From CAZXSK01 sp964642855 (lineage in GTDB: Bacteria; Planctomycetota; Phycisphaerae; SM23-33): a DNA stretch of 33,514 bases. The stretch lies in contig CAZXSK010000048.1 in assembly GCA_964642855.1 (NCBI GenBank), positions 1-33,514 on the forward strand, read 5' to 3'. Below, one piece after another: positions 1-8,105 of this stretch. Each line of letters begins with the position of its first letter. Within the stretch, counting starts at the first letter, position 1. The notes beneath the pieces are model-generated. The model worked only from the letters and a program-made list of their open reading frames with translations. It was not told the DNA's origin and did not search any database. A program made the translations under genes and the position numbers.

Positions 1-13
1 GCGAAGCTTTCGC
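1..13 (-). terminator. small hairpin downstream of the helicase gene
   Basis: GCGAA-gct-TTCGC is a 5-bp perfect stem with a 3-base loop lying 7 bases past the helicase stop codon on the minus strand. No T-tract is visible because the window ends here. It may be the transcription stop of the helicase gene, but the stem is short. Confidence 0.3.
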
Positions 14-19
14 CACTAC

Positions 20-2257
20 TCACATCAACTCCACCTTCGCCATGGCCAGGACGATCTTCTTGATTCCCCAGTCGCGGAAGTGGATCTGGGCGCGGGTCTC
101 CGGCCAGGGTTGGGAGAGCTTCAGAACCTTCCCCGGGCCGAACTTCGGATGGTACACCTGGCTGCCGACGGACAGGTGCTCGTATTCCGGCGGCATGGGC
201 GTCGACTGCTCCTGCATCTCGTACGGGTCGATCTGCGGCGCGGGCTGCCAGTCTCCGCCGGACTCGATCCGCTCGCGCGTGGCCATGTCCGCGTAGAACC
301 CCCCGCCGGTGGCGCTCTGCCGCGCCGGCTGGTACGACGTCTCATCCTCGACCGTCACGCCCTCGCTGCCGATCTCGTCCAGAAATCGCGACGGGGCCTG
401 GACTTCCATACGCCCTCGAATCCGCCGGCGACGGGCGGCGGAAATCGTCAGCTCGTCCATCGCGCGGGTCATGCCCACAAACGCCAGCCGACGCTCCTCT
501 TCCACGTCGCACTCGCTGCCACCGCCCCAGTTGCCCCCACGCTCGAAGGGCAGCATGCCCTCCTCCCAGCCGACGATGAACACGGCCGGGAACTCCAGGC
601 CCTTGGCGGCGTGGAGGGTCATGAGCGTCACGGCCCCGCCGGGCGCGCCGTCGAGGCGGTCGACGTCGCTGACCAGGCCGATGTGGTGCAGGAAGTCCGG
701 CAGGGTGGCGTCGTCGGAGAGCGATTCGAACTCGGTGGCTGCGGAGATCAGCTCGTCGACATTGGCCTTCGCCTGGCGGGCGTCTTCCTCGTCGCCGAAG
801 GAGGCGTCGAGGCGGGTCTTCTCGTAAACCGCTTCCAGGACTTCGCTTGCAGGCCTGTCGATGCCCTTTCGGAGGTCGTCGATCATCGCGGCGAACTCCT
901 TGAGCTTCCGCGTGGCGGCCTTGCCGATCGACTCCCCGCCGCCGGCGCGGGCCAATTCCAGCACCGACTGGCCGGTGGCTTCGCCCGTGGCCACGAGGCG
1001 CTTGACCGTCGTCGCGCCGATGCCGCGCGTCGGCGTGTTGATGATCCGCAGGCAGGACAGGTCGTCGGCCGGGTTGGCCAGCAGCTTGCAGTACGCCAGA
1101 ACGTCCTTGATCTCCTTGCGGTTGTAAAACGCCACGCCCCGGGCGACTCGGTACGGAAGTCCTTCCTTGAGCAGCACTTCCTCCAGCACACGAGACAGCG
1201 AATTCACGCGGTAGAACACCGCCACGCCGTCGAGGTCGCCCCCGCCGTCGCGGTACCGCGCGATCCGCCGGGCGACGAGTCTTGCCTCGGCCTGCTCGTC
1301 GTCGCAGTGGGCCACGAGAACGTCCGGGCCGCCCTCGCGCTGCGTCCAGAGACGCTTGTCCTTGCGCTGGGTGTTGCAGGCGATCAGGCTCGACGCGGCC
1401 GCGAGAATCGAGGCCGTCGAGCGGTAATTCTCCTCCAGGCGAATAACGGTTGCGTCGGGGTAGTCGTTCTCGAACTCCAGGATATTGCGTATGTTAGCGC
1501 CACGCCAGGCGTAGATGCTCTGGTCGGGATCGCCCGTGACGCAGATGTTCTGGTGGTCCATCGCGATGCCGTGGGCCAGCAGATACTGCACGTGGTTGGT
1601 GTCCTGATATTCGTCGATCAGGATGTACCGGTACCGCTGCGAGAGCCCCTGGCGGAGATCCGGCCGGCGCTTGAGCAGGAACGCAACCTTCAGCAGCAGG
1701 TCGTCGAAATCGACGGCATTGTTGGCGGCCAGTAGCTTGTGATACTGCTCGTAGATCCGGGCGACCTGGCGCTCATAGAAACCGTCCGCGGACTCCGCAA
1801 ATGCCGGCGGTAGAAGGAGTTCGTTCTTGGCATTGGAGATGGTCGCATGGGCGGCGGCCGGGCGGATGTTCGATGAATCGACCTCCGCAAGGTCCATCGC
1901 CTGCTTGATCAGCCGGAGCTGATCTTCGCGGTCGTAGATCGAATAGGTCCCGCTGACGCCGGCTTCGTGGGCGAACTCCCGCAGCAGCCTGGCGCAGAGC
2001 GAGTGAAACGTGCAGATCGTCGCCCCGCGCGGGGCGTGGAGCGCTTCGACGCGTTCGGCCATCTCGCCGGCAGCCTTGTTGGTGAAGGTAATCGCCAGGA
2101 TATTCCACGGCGCCACGCCCTGCTCGATGAGGTGGGCGATGCGTCGCGTGATGACGCGCGTCTTGCCGGATCCGGCGCCGGCAAGCACCAGCAAGGGTCC
2201 GTTAACGTGTGTCACCGCCGTACGTTGCGGATCGTTGAGTCCGGAAAGCAGGTCCAA
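20..2257 (-). CDS. pcrA: ATP-dependent DNA helicase, UvrD/PcrA family (superfamily 1)
   Basis: A 3'-to-5' DNA helicase that unwinds duplexes during nucleotide excision and mismatch repair and removes RecA or stalled polymerases. Visible SF1A motifs: Q-motif glutamine at residue 11, Walker A AGAGSGKT at 26-33, motif II DEYQDTN, motif III GDPDQSIYAWRGA, motif V in LHAAKGLEFPAVF, and motif VI EERRLAFVGMTRA. The last 50 residues (VGSQVYHPKFGPGKVL onward) form the Tudor-like C-terminal domain that PcrA/UvrD use to bind RNA polymerase. The length of 745 aa is normal for PcrA (about 720-750). The start codon is TTG, chosen because a near-perfect AGGAGG lies 5-6 bases upstream and the protein begins at the family-typical LLSGLNDPQ. 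It is divergent from the HTH gene, with a 186-bp shared upstream region. UvrD, PcrA and Rep cannot be firmly separated by eye. The Tudor tail favours UvrD/PcrA over Rep. Confidence 0.95.
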   Translation of the reverse strand: MDLLSGLNDPQRTAVTHVNGPLLVLAGAGSGKTRVITRRIAHLIEQGVAPWNILAITFTNKAAGEMAERVEALHAPRGATICTFHSLCARLLREFAHEAGVSGTYSIYDREDQLRLIKQAMDLAEVDSSNIRPAAAHATISNAKNELLLPPAFAESADGFYERQVARIYEQYHKLLAANNAVDFDDLLLKVAFLLKRRPDLRQGLSQRYRYILIDEYQDTNHVQYLLAHGIAMDHQNICVTGDPDQSIYAWRGANIRNILEFENDYPDATVIRLEENYRSTASILAAASSLIACNTQRKDKRLWTQREGGPDVLVAHCDDEQAEARLVARRIARYRDGGGDLDGVAVFYRVNSLSRVLEEVLLKEGLPYRVARGVAFYNRKEIKDVLAYCKLLANPADDLSCLRIINTPTRGIGATTVKRLVATGEATGQSVLELARAGGGESIGKAATRKLKEFAAMIDDLRKGIDRPASEVLEAVYEKTRLDASFGDEEDARQAKANVDELISAATEFESLSDDATLPDFLHHIGLVSDVDRLDGAPGGAVTLMTLHAAKGLEFPAVFIVGWEEGMLPFERGGNWGGGSECDVEEERRLAFVGMTRAMDELTISAARRRRIRGRMEVQAPSRFLDEIGSEGVTVEDETSYQPARQSATGGGFYADMATRERIESGGDWQPAPQIDPYEMQEQSTPMPPEYEHLSVGSQVYHPKFGPGKVLKLSQPWPETRAQIHFRDWGIKKIVLAMAKVELM

Positions 2258-2414
2258 CCGCTACCTCCTGAAAATCGGGTTGCTCGTGATCGCGACTTCG
2301 CTGTCCATGGTAACGACCGCCCGGCGGTCCGGCCAGCGAAACCCCTGCGGTCGGAACCCGACACTCGGGAAAAGCCCTCAATGTACGCCGGCCGGCTCAA
2401 GGTTTGCCCCCAGC

Positions 2415-2446
2415 CATCGATGATGGTAGCGAGGAGCCTATCGATG
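2415..2446 (+). promoter_or_regulatory. possible RBS-sequestering stem-loop at an HTH gene start
   Basis: CATCGAT (2415-2421) and ATCGATG (2440-2446) form a perfect 7-bp inverted repeat. The 18-base loop holds the Shine-Dalgarno GAGGAG (2431-2436), and the 3' arm contains the ATG at 2444. If it folds in mRNA, the start codon would be paired, so translation could be self-limited. As DNA it could also be a dyad operator for the encoded HTH protein. Confidence 0.4.
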
Positions 2447-3025
2447 CGTCCAGCCGCCATTGAAATAGACATGCCGGAAGTGCTTACCACGGGGCAGGTT
2501 GCAGAAATCTGCCACGTCGCCCCCAATACGGTGTCCAAGTGGGTGGACACCGGCCGGCTCCGCGGCTATCGCATCCCGGGCAGCAGGGAGAGGCGCATTC
2601 CGCGCGACCACCTGGTGGCCTTCATGCGAGCCCATGGCCTGCCGACCGGGGCCATCGACCAGGCCAGGATCCGCGTGCTGATGGTCGGCGAGGCCTTGAA
2701 GGACTCTTCGCAAGCGTTTTCAGAACATGACCTTATAACGGCGGATACCGCGACCAACAGCTTCGCAGCGGGAGCAGTCGCCCAGCGAACCCGCCCGCAC
2801 GTGATCGTCATCGACACCCGCGCCGACAACCCGGCCGCCTTCTGCCGGGCGATCCGAAGCCTCTCAGACCTCGCAGAATCCAAGCTTGTAGCCGCCTGCG
2901 AGGGCGCCGACGAAGAGCAGGTGCGACATCTCCGACAGATCGGGTTCGACGCCGTGCTGCCCGAAACCGCCACGGCGGGGGATCTGGAGACCGCCATCCG
3001 CGCGCTGACGGGCACCTGCGTCTGA
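2444..3025 (+). CDS. MerR/excisionase-type HTH protein with receiver-like C-terminal domain
   Basis: A 193-aa probable DNA-binding regulator. Residues 12-60 form an excisionase-type (helix_turn_helix, MerR-like) winged helix: LTTGQVAEICHVAPNTVSKWVDTGRLRGYRIPG, followed by RRIPRDHLVAFM. Residues 76-190 look like a CheY-like alpha/beta fold. The hydrophobic strand VLMVG is at 78-82, PHVIVID ends in Asp124 (the usual phosphoacceptor position), and the end is DAVLPETATAGDLETAI. The acidic pair normally after strand 1 is replaced by GE, and the Lys expected near the end of strand 5 reads Glu. It may therefore not be phosphorylated in the standard way. The start at 2444 was chosen for GAGGAG 7 bases upstream. 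An earlier in-frame ATG at 2420 lacks an RBS. It is followed by the 10-bp repeat tract and the nuclease/ATPase pair on the same strand, which it might control. That last point is inference. Confidence 0.8.
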   Translation: MRPAAIEIDMPEVLTTGQVAEICHVAPNTVSKWVDTGRLRGYRIPGSRERRIPRDHLVAFMRAHGLPTGAIDQARIRVLMVGEALKDSSQAFSEHDLITADTATNSFAAGAVAQRTRPHVIVIDTRADNPAAFCRAIRSLSDLAESKLVAACEGADEEQVRHLRQIGFDAVLPETATAGDLETAIRALTGTCV

Positions 3026-3030
3026 CCGCC

Positions 3031-3160
3031 GCCGGCGCTTGCCGGTTCTTGCCGTACCTTGCCATTTCTTGCCGAGGCTGCCCGCCCATGCCGGCCGGCT
3101 GCCGGCCGCTGCCAATCGCGGCCGATTCTGCCCCGCCCTGCCCGAATCTCGCCGCAACGG
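3031..3160 (+). repeat. tract of 13 degenerate 10-bp direct repeats, TGCC-phased
   Basis: Beginning 5 bases after the HTH gene stop codon, the sequence runs in 10-base units, e.g. GCCGGTTCTT, GCCGTACCTT, GCCATTTCTT, GCCGAGGCTG. The tetramer TGCC recurs at 3040, 3050, 3060, 3070, 3079, 3089, 3100, 3110, 3129 and 3139. The two gaps are filled by the near matches GGCC (3120) and CGCC (3150). The first four or five units are best conserved (consensus GCCGnnnCTT) and later ones decay. Period 10 is not a multiple of 3, and every frame here gives low-complexity peptide, so it is non-coding. It lies in the leader of the nuclease/ATPase operon, in register with one helical turn. Confidence 0.85.
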
Positions 3161-3245
3161 CACCAATCCGGCGCGCAAACGGCTCCGCAAAGCACTCCCG
3201 CAGGTGCGCTGGCCGACACACGACTTGCATCCCTGCGCTCGCGCG

Positions 3246-4538
3246 ATGAAAATGGCTGGCATGAAATTGCTGCTCACCGGGGACATCCACATCGGTCGCG
3301 CGTCGTCGAAGGTCGACGATCCGTCCTCGCATCGCGCGGCGGACACCTGGCTGGCGATCTGCGATCTGGCCCTCCGCGAGAACGTCGCGGCGGTCTGCCT
3401 CTCGGGCGATATCGCCGACGAGGCCAACCGGTTCTGGGAGGCGATCGGCCCGCTGGAGACGGGCACGCGCCGGCTGGCGGAACACGGCATCGTGACGCTG
3501 GCGGTGGCGGGCAATCACGACCATGACGTGCTCGCGAATCTCGCCGACGAGCTTCCTCCCGGGCAACTGACGCTCCTCGGTCGCGGCGGCCGATGGGAGC
3601 GGAAGGCGATCGACAATGAAAGCGGCCACCCATCCATATATATCGATGGGTGGTCATTCCCGCAGAAACGTGTCGCGCGCGACCCGCTCGAACAGTACGA
3701 CCTGCCCCGCCCGGGCGACGCGCCCGTACTCGGGCTGGTCCACGGCGATCTCGACGTCGCCTCCAGCCACTACGGCCCCCTCTCGACCGACCGACTCGCC
3801 GCTGCAGGCGCCGACGGCTGGCTGATCGGACACATCCACACGCCCAGGCTGCTTGAACCCGGCAGCGCGTGGATCCTCCAGCCGGGATCCCCACAGGCAC
3901 TCGACCCCGGTGAGCCCGGCCTGCACGGACCGTGGCTGGTCGAAGTCAGCAATGCCACCCTCGCCAGGCCGGAGATGATCCCGCTGTCCAGCGTCTGCTA
4001 CGACCGCGTTGAAATCGACCTCGCCGGCGCGAGCGACCTCGATGACGCCCGCAACGAGTTCCTGGCCGCCATCAATCAACGCGCCGACGCAATCGCCGAA
4101 AGCGCCGGGCCCGCACTGCGACAGTTGCTGCTCCGACTGGCCGTGGTCGGGCGAACACCCGCCGCAGCCGCCCTGCAGGAAGACCCCGCCGCGCTGACCG
4201 ACATCCGCGACCTGCAGCTCACGCGAGGCCAGGCGCAGGTCCGCGTCGAACGGGTGGACCTGGCCGTGCTGCCGGAGATCGATCTCGACGAATACGCCCG
4301 CCAGCAGTCAGCCGCGGGGGCGGTCGCGAGGGTGCTGGCGGAACTCCGCGACGATCGCCCCTCGCCCACCACGCAGAAGCTCCTTGCCGCCACGGCCGAT
4401 GCGATCCGCAGCGAGTCCGCCTCCGCCGATTACGCCGACCTCGGGCCGCGGGACGTGACCGACCGCCTCGCGCGAGAGCACCTCACCCGCCAGGGACGGG
4501 CCCTGCTGACCGAACTGCTCCGACAGGGGGACGCGTGA
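3246..4538 (+). CDS. SbcD/Mre11-like DNA exonuclease (YhaO-type metallophosphoesterase)
   Basis: A predicted calcineurin-like metallophosphoesterase of 430 aa, the nuclease half of an SbcCD/Rad50-Mre11-like complex acting on DNA ends or hairpins. The metal-binding motifs are in family order: GDIHIG (12-17), SGDIADEA (53-60), GNHDHD (89-94), VHGDLD (165-170) and GHIHTP (195-200). The remaining 230 residues are a helical capping and ATPase-binding region. No convincing Shine-Dalgarno decides the start. ATG 3246 and ATG 3261 (MKLLLTGDIH) are both possible, and the shorter form begins right at the first strand. The stop overlaps the next start as GTGA, so the two proteins are probably made in a coupled, stoichiometric way. 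The arrangement matches the YhaO-YhaN pair of Bacillus. Residues 127-136 are encoded across an AT-rich inverted repeat. Confidence 0.88.
   Translation: MKMAGMKLLLTGDIHIGRASSKVDDPSSHRAADTWLAICDLALRENVAAVCLSGDIADEANRFWEAIGPLETGTRRLAEHGIVTLAVAGNHDHDVLANLADELPPGQLTLLGRGGRWERKAIDNESGHPSIYIDGWSFPQKRVARDPLEQYDLPRPGDAPVLGLVHGDLDVASSHYGPLSTDRLAAAGADGWLIGHIHTPRLLEPGSAWILQPGSPQALDPGEPGLHGPWLVEVSNATLARPEMIPLSSVCYDRVEIDLAGASDLDDARNEFLAAINQRADAIAESAGPALRQLLLRLAVVGRTPAAAALQEDPAALTDIRDLQLTRGQAQVRVERVDLAVLPEIDLDEYARQQSAAGAVARVLAELRDDRPSPTTQKLLAATADAIRSESASADYADLGPRDVTDRLAREHLTRQGRALLTELLRQGDA
3626..3653. repeat. intragenic 9-bp inverted repeat with TATATATA loop
   Basis: CCACCCATC (3626-3634) is followed by the 10-base loop CATATATATC and the exact reverse complement GATGGGTGG (3645-3653). 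A G-T wobble and one more pair extend it to 11 bp. It sits inside the nuclease gene without breaking the frame, encoding GHPSIYIDGW. The alternating TA loop is conspicuous in a gene that is otherwise about two-thirds GC. Confidence 0.8.
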
Positions 4539-7500
4539 CCGACCGGGCCGTGACATTCCGCAACGTTACCGTCACGCGGACGCTGGGCATCGACCACGGC
4601 CAGGGGTTCGAGCTGCCCGACCTCTCTGCCGGCGTGAACCTCATCTACGGGCCCAACGGCTCGGGCAAGACCACGACCGCGCGCGTGTTGCAGGCACTGC
4701 TCTGGCCGGGACGCACCGACCTGCCCCGCCCCACCGCACGCGGCGAGCTCACCGCCGGCGACGCGACCTGGCGGGTGGACCTCGACGCCGGGCACGTCTC
4801 CGCCAGCTGCAACGACCAGGCCGGACAGGTGCCCGACTTCGGCCCGCCGGAAAACGCCCGCCGCTACCGTCTGGCACTCCACGAGCTGATCGTCGACGAC
4901 GACCGCAGCTTCGCCGAGCAGATCGTGACCGCAAGCCAGGGCGGCTACGACCTCTCCCAGGCAGCCGAGAACATCAAGCAGGCATTTGAAAGGCCCGGGC
5001 CCGCGCCGCGAACGCTCAGGTCCAACCTGAAGAAGGCCGACGACGCCGTCCGCAAGGCCAGCCGCAAGCAGGAAGAGCTCGCCGCCCGGGAGCGAGAGCT
5101 CGACGACCTCCGCGCGCAGCGGTCGGCCGCCCAGCAGGCCAGCCGGCAGGCGGAGCTGCTGGAGAAGGTCCTGAGCTGTCGCCAGGCGAACCGCAGATGC
5201 GACGACATCGAAAGCCGGATCGCCCAACTGCCCGACCCCGTCACGAAACTGCGCGGCGACGAACGAGAGAAGCTCGACGAAATCGACCAGCGCATCGGCC
5301 ACTGCCAGGACACCCTCCGCGACCTCCGCGAGAAAATTGAGAACTCCCGGGAAATCGAACGCCAGGCCAATCTGCCCGAAGGCCTGAGCGACGAAGCGAA
5401 AGTCAGCCTGGCTGCTGCGAAGAATCGTCTGGGTCGACTTCAGCCCGACCTCGACCGCGTGACCACCGAGGCAGAGCAGGCTGGGAGCGAGGCCGCGCGG
5501 GCACGAAAGCGTCTCGGGGACACGATCACCGACGAGCAACTCGACGCGCTGGAGGCCGTCGAGATCCCCGACGCCGGCGAATTCGCACGCCGGGCGCACC
5601 GGATTGCAGCCGAGACGGAAGCCCAGAAGGAGATGCGCCACTGGCTGGATCGGCCGGTGCCCGACGACCTGGTCGACCTCGACGCCGGCAAGCTCGGCCA
5701 GGCGTCACTCGCCTTGGCGCGATGGCTGCAGTGCGGCGGCGCCGGTCGTCCAGCTGCCCTGCCCTGGCCTGCCCTTGCAGCGGCCGGGTGGGCTGCGCTG
5801 CTGGCGATCACCCTGGCCGTCATCGTCAGCCCGTGGTGGGTGCTGGCCGTGGTCCCGGCAGCGGCGCTGGCCGGGGCGGCGGTGCTCCGGCGACACGCCA
5901 AGAGCCCCGAATCCGGCGACCGCGACACCTACCGCCGGGACTTCGGGCGGACGGGTATCGCCGGGCCCGCGTCGTGGGAGGTGGGCGCTGTCTCCAGGCG
6001 GCTGGAGGAACTGCAGGATCTCTCGGCCCGCCTGGCTGAGCATCAGCAGCGAACCCGGCGACTCGAGCAACTCGCTGCAGAGGAGAAGAAGCTGGCCGAA
6101 CGCGTCGAAGCCCACCAGCAGCGACGCCGGGAGCTGGAAAAGTCGCTCGGTTTCGCCCTGCCCGTGAGCGACGAATGGCTGCCCGCGCTGGCGGAGAACC
6201 TGGGTGCATGGCATCGGCAGTCAGCCTTGGCGGAGAGCAAAAAGGCCTCCCGCGACCGGCTGCGGGCCGAGCGCGATGAGCTGCTGACGCAGATCGGGGA
6301 CATCGGCCAGCCGCTGGGATGCGAGCGGCCGGAGTCCTCCGGGCAGGCGTGCGAGATCGTAGACGCCCTGCTGCAGCGGGCCCAGAGGTGGGAAGATGCC
6401 CGCAAGGACATCGACAGCGCCAGGAGGCGCATCGACAGCGAGATCGAGCCCGAGCTCCAGCGGCTGGCGGATCAGCGACGGGCGATCTTCGAGCGGCTGG
6501 GGGTTGACGAATCGGCCGAGGGACAGTTGGACGCCTGGCTGGAGCAGTTGCCCGGGCTGGACGAACTGAAGACCCGCCTGACGCGCGAACAGGGCGTGCG
6601 GGACGAAGCACGGAGCGCCCTCGCCGGCCGGGATGACCTGCTGGAACTCGACGATGCGGAAGTTCAGCAACGGATCGACCGGCAGCAGGAACTCGCGGAC
6701 CGGCGCGACGGGCTTTCCGAGCAGATCGCCGGCATCGAAACGGAAATCGCCGCCGCCAAGGCCGGGCACGACCTGACCGACGCGCTGGCCCGGCGGGACG
6801 AGATCGCAGCCGATCTGGACGAGGCGCGGGACGCGCGGTGTGCCCAGGCCGTCGGGCAGGAGCTGACCCGCTGGGTGCGGCAGGAAGCAGTCGAACGCGC
6901 CCGCCCGGAGGTGTTCCGCCGGGCCCAGGGCCTGCTGGCTGAGATCACGCGTGGAAACCTGTCGCTGGAGATCGACGACAGCGCCGAGCCGCCCGCCTTC
7001 CGGGCAGGGAGCTTCGGCGACCCGCCCAGGCCAATCGAGCAACTTTCCGTCGGCGAGCGGGTGCAGTTGCTGATGGCCGTGCGTCTGGCGTTTGTCGAGC
7101 AGGACGAGAGCCTCGCCCTGCCGCTGATTCTCGACGAGGCGCTGGGCACCACCGATGACACCCGCGCCGAGGCGATCATCGACAGCCTGGTCACCGTGGC
7201 CGGTGCGGGCAGACAGGTGTTCTACTTCACCGCCCAGCACGACGAGGTCGGCAAGTGGCTGGCGAGATTGCGCCAGGCCGGCGTGGACCATCGCGAATAT
7301 GACCTGGCGAAGCTCCGGGGTCTTGCATCGGCGGGGTCGCGTCCGCTGGACTTCGAGGCATACCAGCCTGCCGGGGTCCCCGCCCCCGACGGTGCGACCC
7401 GGGAGCAGTATGCCCGCACCCTCGGCGTGGCCGGGATCGATCCGCGGCGGGCGTGGGACGCCCACCTGTGGCACGCGGTGGAGGATTCGGAACTGCTCCA

Positions 7501-8002
7501 CCGGATGCTGGAGATGGGCATCGACACGTGCGGTCAGTTGCGGACGCTGATCCGGTCGGGGAGCGCTTCGGGCCTGGACGAGGGCAGCCGGGCCGCTGCG
7601 CTGCGGGCGGAGATCATCGAGCGGGCGTGCGAGCTGTGGCAACAGGGGCGAGGCCGGCCGGTGGACCGCGCGGCGCTGGAAGATTCCGGCGCGGTCAGCG
7701 AGAACTTCATTGACGAGGTCAGCGAGTTGGCGAGGGAGCTTGGCGGCTCGGGCGAGGCGCTGCTGCGTGCCCTGAAAGAGGGGCGTGTGTCCGGGTTCCG
7801 CTCGGCGAAGATTGACGACCTGCGGGCGTACTTCCGCGAACAGGGGTACGTCGACGATCAGCCGGTGCTCGAGGCGAGAAAGATCATCGCCCGGCTGGTG
7901 GCGGAATTGGGCGGGGCGATGGAGTCGAGCGGGGTTTCGGGCGGCTGGTTTCGATCAATGGTGGAATCGCTGCGGGCTTCCGCGCCGGCAGGCGACGCGT
8001 AG
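4535..8002 (+). CDS. SbcC/Rad50-like SMC-type ATPase, YhaN family, with membrane hairpin and C-terminal extension
   Basis: The ATPase partner (1155 aa) of the upstream nuclease, predicted to grip DNA and drive end processing. The N-terminal half-domain has Walker A GPNGSGKTT (39-47). The C-terminal half has the ABC signature LSVGERVQLLMAVRLAF (about 837-853) and Walker B LPLILDEAL (about 863-871). Between them lie two long coiled-coil arms (about 140-340 and 470-790). No CxxC zinc hook is visible. Instead, residues about 407-452 form a very hydrophobic double segment (WPALAAAGWAALLAITLAVI, then WWVLAVVPAAALAGAAVL), so the arms probably meet at the membrane. After the ATPase fold there are about 230 further residues (from about 925) that I do not recognise, rich in helices. 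The start GTG 4535 overlaps the previous stop by 4 bases. At 8055-8071 the downstream gap carries a hairpin. Confidence 0.88.
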   Translation: MTDRAVTFRNVTVTRTLGIDHGQGFELPDLSAGVNLIYGPNGSGKTTTARVLQALLWPGRTDLPRPTARGELTAGDATWRVDLDAGHVSASCNDQAGQVPDFGPPENARRYRLALHELIVDDDRSFAEQIVTASQGGYDLSQAAENIKQAFERPGPAPRTLRSNLKKADDAVRKASRKQEELAARERELDDLRAQRSAAQQASRQAELLEKVLSCRQANRRCDDIESRIAQLPDPVTKLRGDEREKLDEIDQRIGHCQDTLRDLREKIENSREIERQANLPEGLSDEAKVSLAAAKNRLGRLQPDLDRVTTEAEQAGSEAARARKRLGDTITDEQLDALEAVEIPDAGEFARRAHRIAAETEAQKEMRHWLDRPVPDDLVDLDAGKLGQASLALARWLQCGGAGRPAALPWPALAAAGWAALLAITLAVIVSPWWVLAVVPAAALAGAAVLRRHAKSPESGDRDTYRRDFGRTGIAGPASWEVGAVSRRLEELQDLSARLAEHQQRTRRLEQLAAEEKKLAERVEAHQQRRRELEKSLGFALPVSDEWLPALAENLGAWHRQSALAESKKASRDRLRAERDELLTQIGDIGQPLGCERPESSGQACEIVDALLQRAQRWEDARKDIDSARRRIDSEIEPELQRLADQRRAIFERLGVDESAEGQLDAWLEQLPGLDELKTRLTREQGVRDEARSALAGRDDLLELDDAEVQQRIDRQQELADRRDGLSEQIAGIETEIAAAKAGHDLTDALARRDEIAADLDEARDARCAQAVGQELTRWVRQEAVERARPEVFRRAQGLLAEITRGNLSLEIDDSAEPPAFRAGSFGDPPRPIEQLSVGERVQLLMAVRLAFVEQDESLALPLILDEALGTTDDTRAEAIIDSLVTVAGAGRQVFYFTAQHDEVGKWLARLRQAGVDHREYDLAKLRGLASAGSRPLDFEAYQPAGVPAPDGATREQYARTLGVAGIDPRRAWDAHLWHAVEDSELLHRMLEMGIDTCGQLRTLIRSGSASGLDEGSRAAALRAEIIERACELWQQGRGRPVDRAALEDSGAVSENFIDEVSELARELGGSGEALLRALKEGRVSGFRSAKIDDLRAYFREQGYVDDQPVLEARKIIARLVAELGGAMESSGVSGGWFRSMVESLRASAPAGDA

Positions 8003-8054
8003 CCCGCCGACAGACGAGCGACCCGCCGGGCGTGGGGAGGTGTTTCAACATTCG

Positions 8055-8071
8055 TCGCGCATTCTGCGCGA
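8055..8071 (+). terminator. hairpin between the ATPase gene and the PQQ-propeller gene
   Basis: TCGCGCA-ttc-TGCGCGA is a perfect 7-bp stem with a 3-base loop, 53 bases past the ATPase stop and 35 bases before the next start. No T-run follows, so it may equally be a leader hairpin of the next gene. Confidence 0.35.
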
Positions 8072-8105
8072 TGCGACCGGATACGCACCCATGCAGGAGA
8101 TCGTG

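Noticed and set aside
80..1735. 551-aa plus-strand ORF inside the helicase gene
   Set aside because: It is antisense to a complete UvrD/PcrA motif set and is His/Arg/Ala-rich as expected for a shadow.
3031..3160. 10-bp repeats considered as a CRISPR array or a coding repeat
   Set aside because: The units are too short, there are no separate spacers, and the period is not a multiple of three, so both readings fail.
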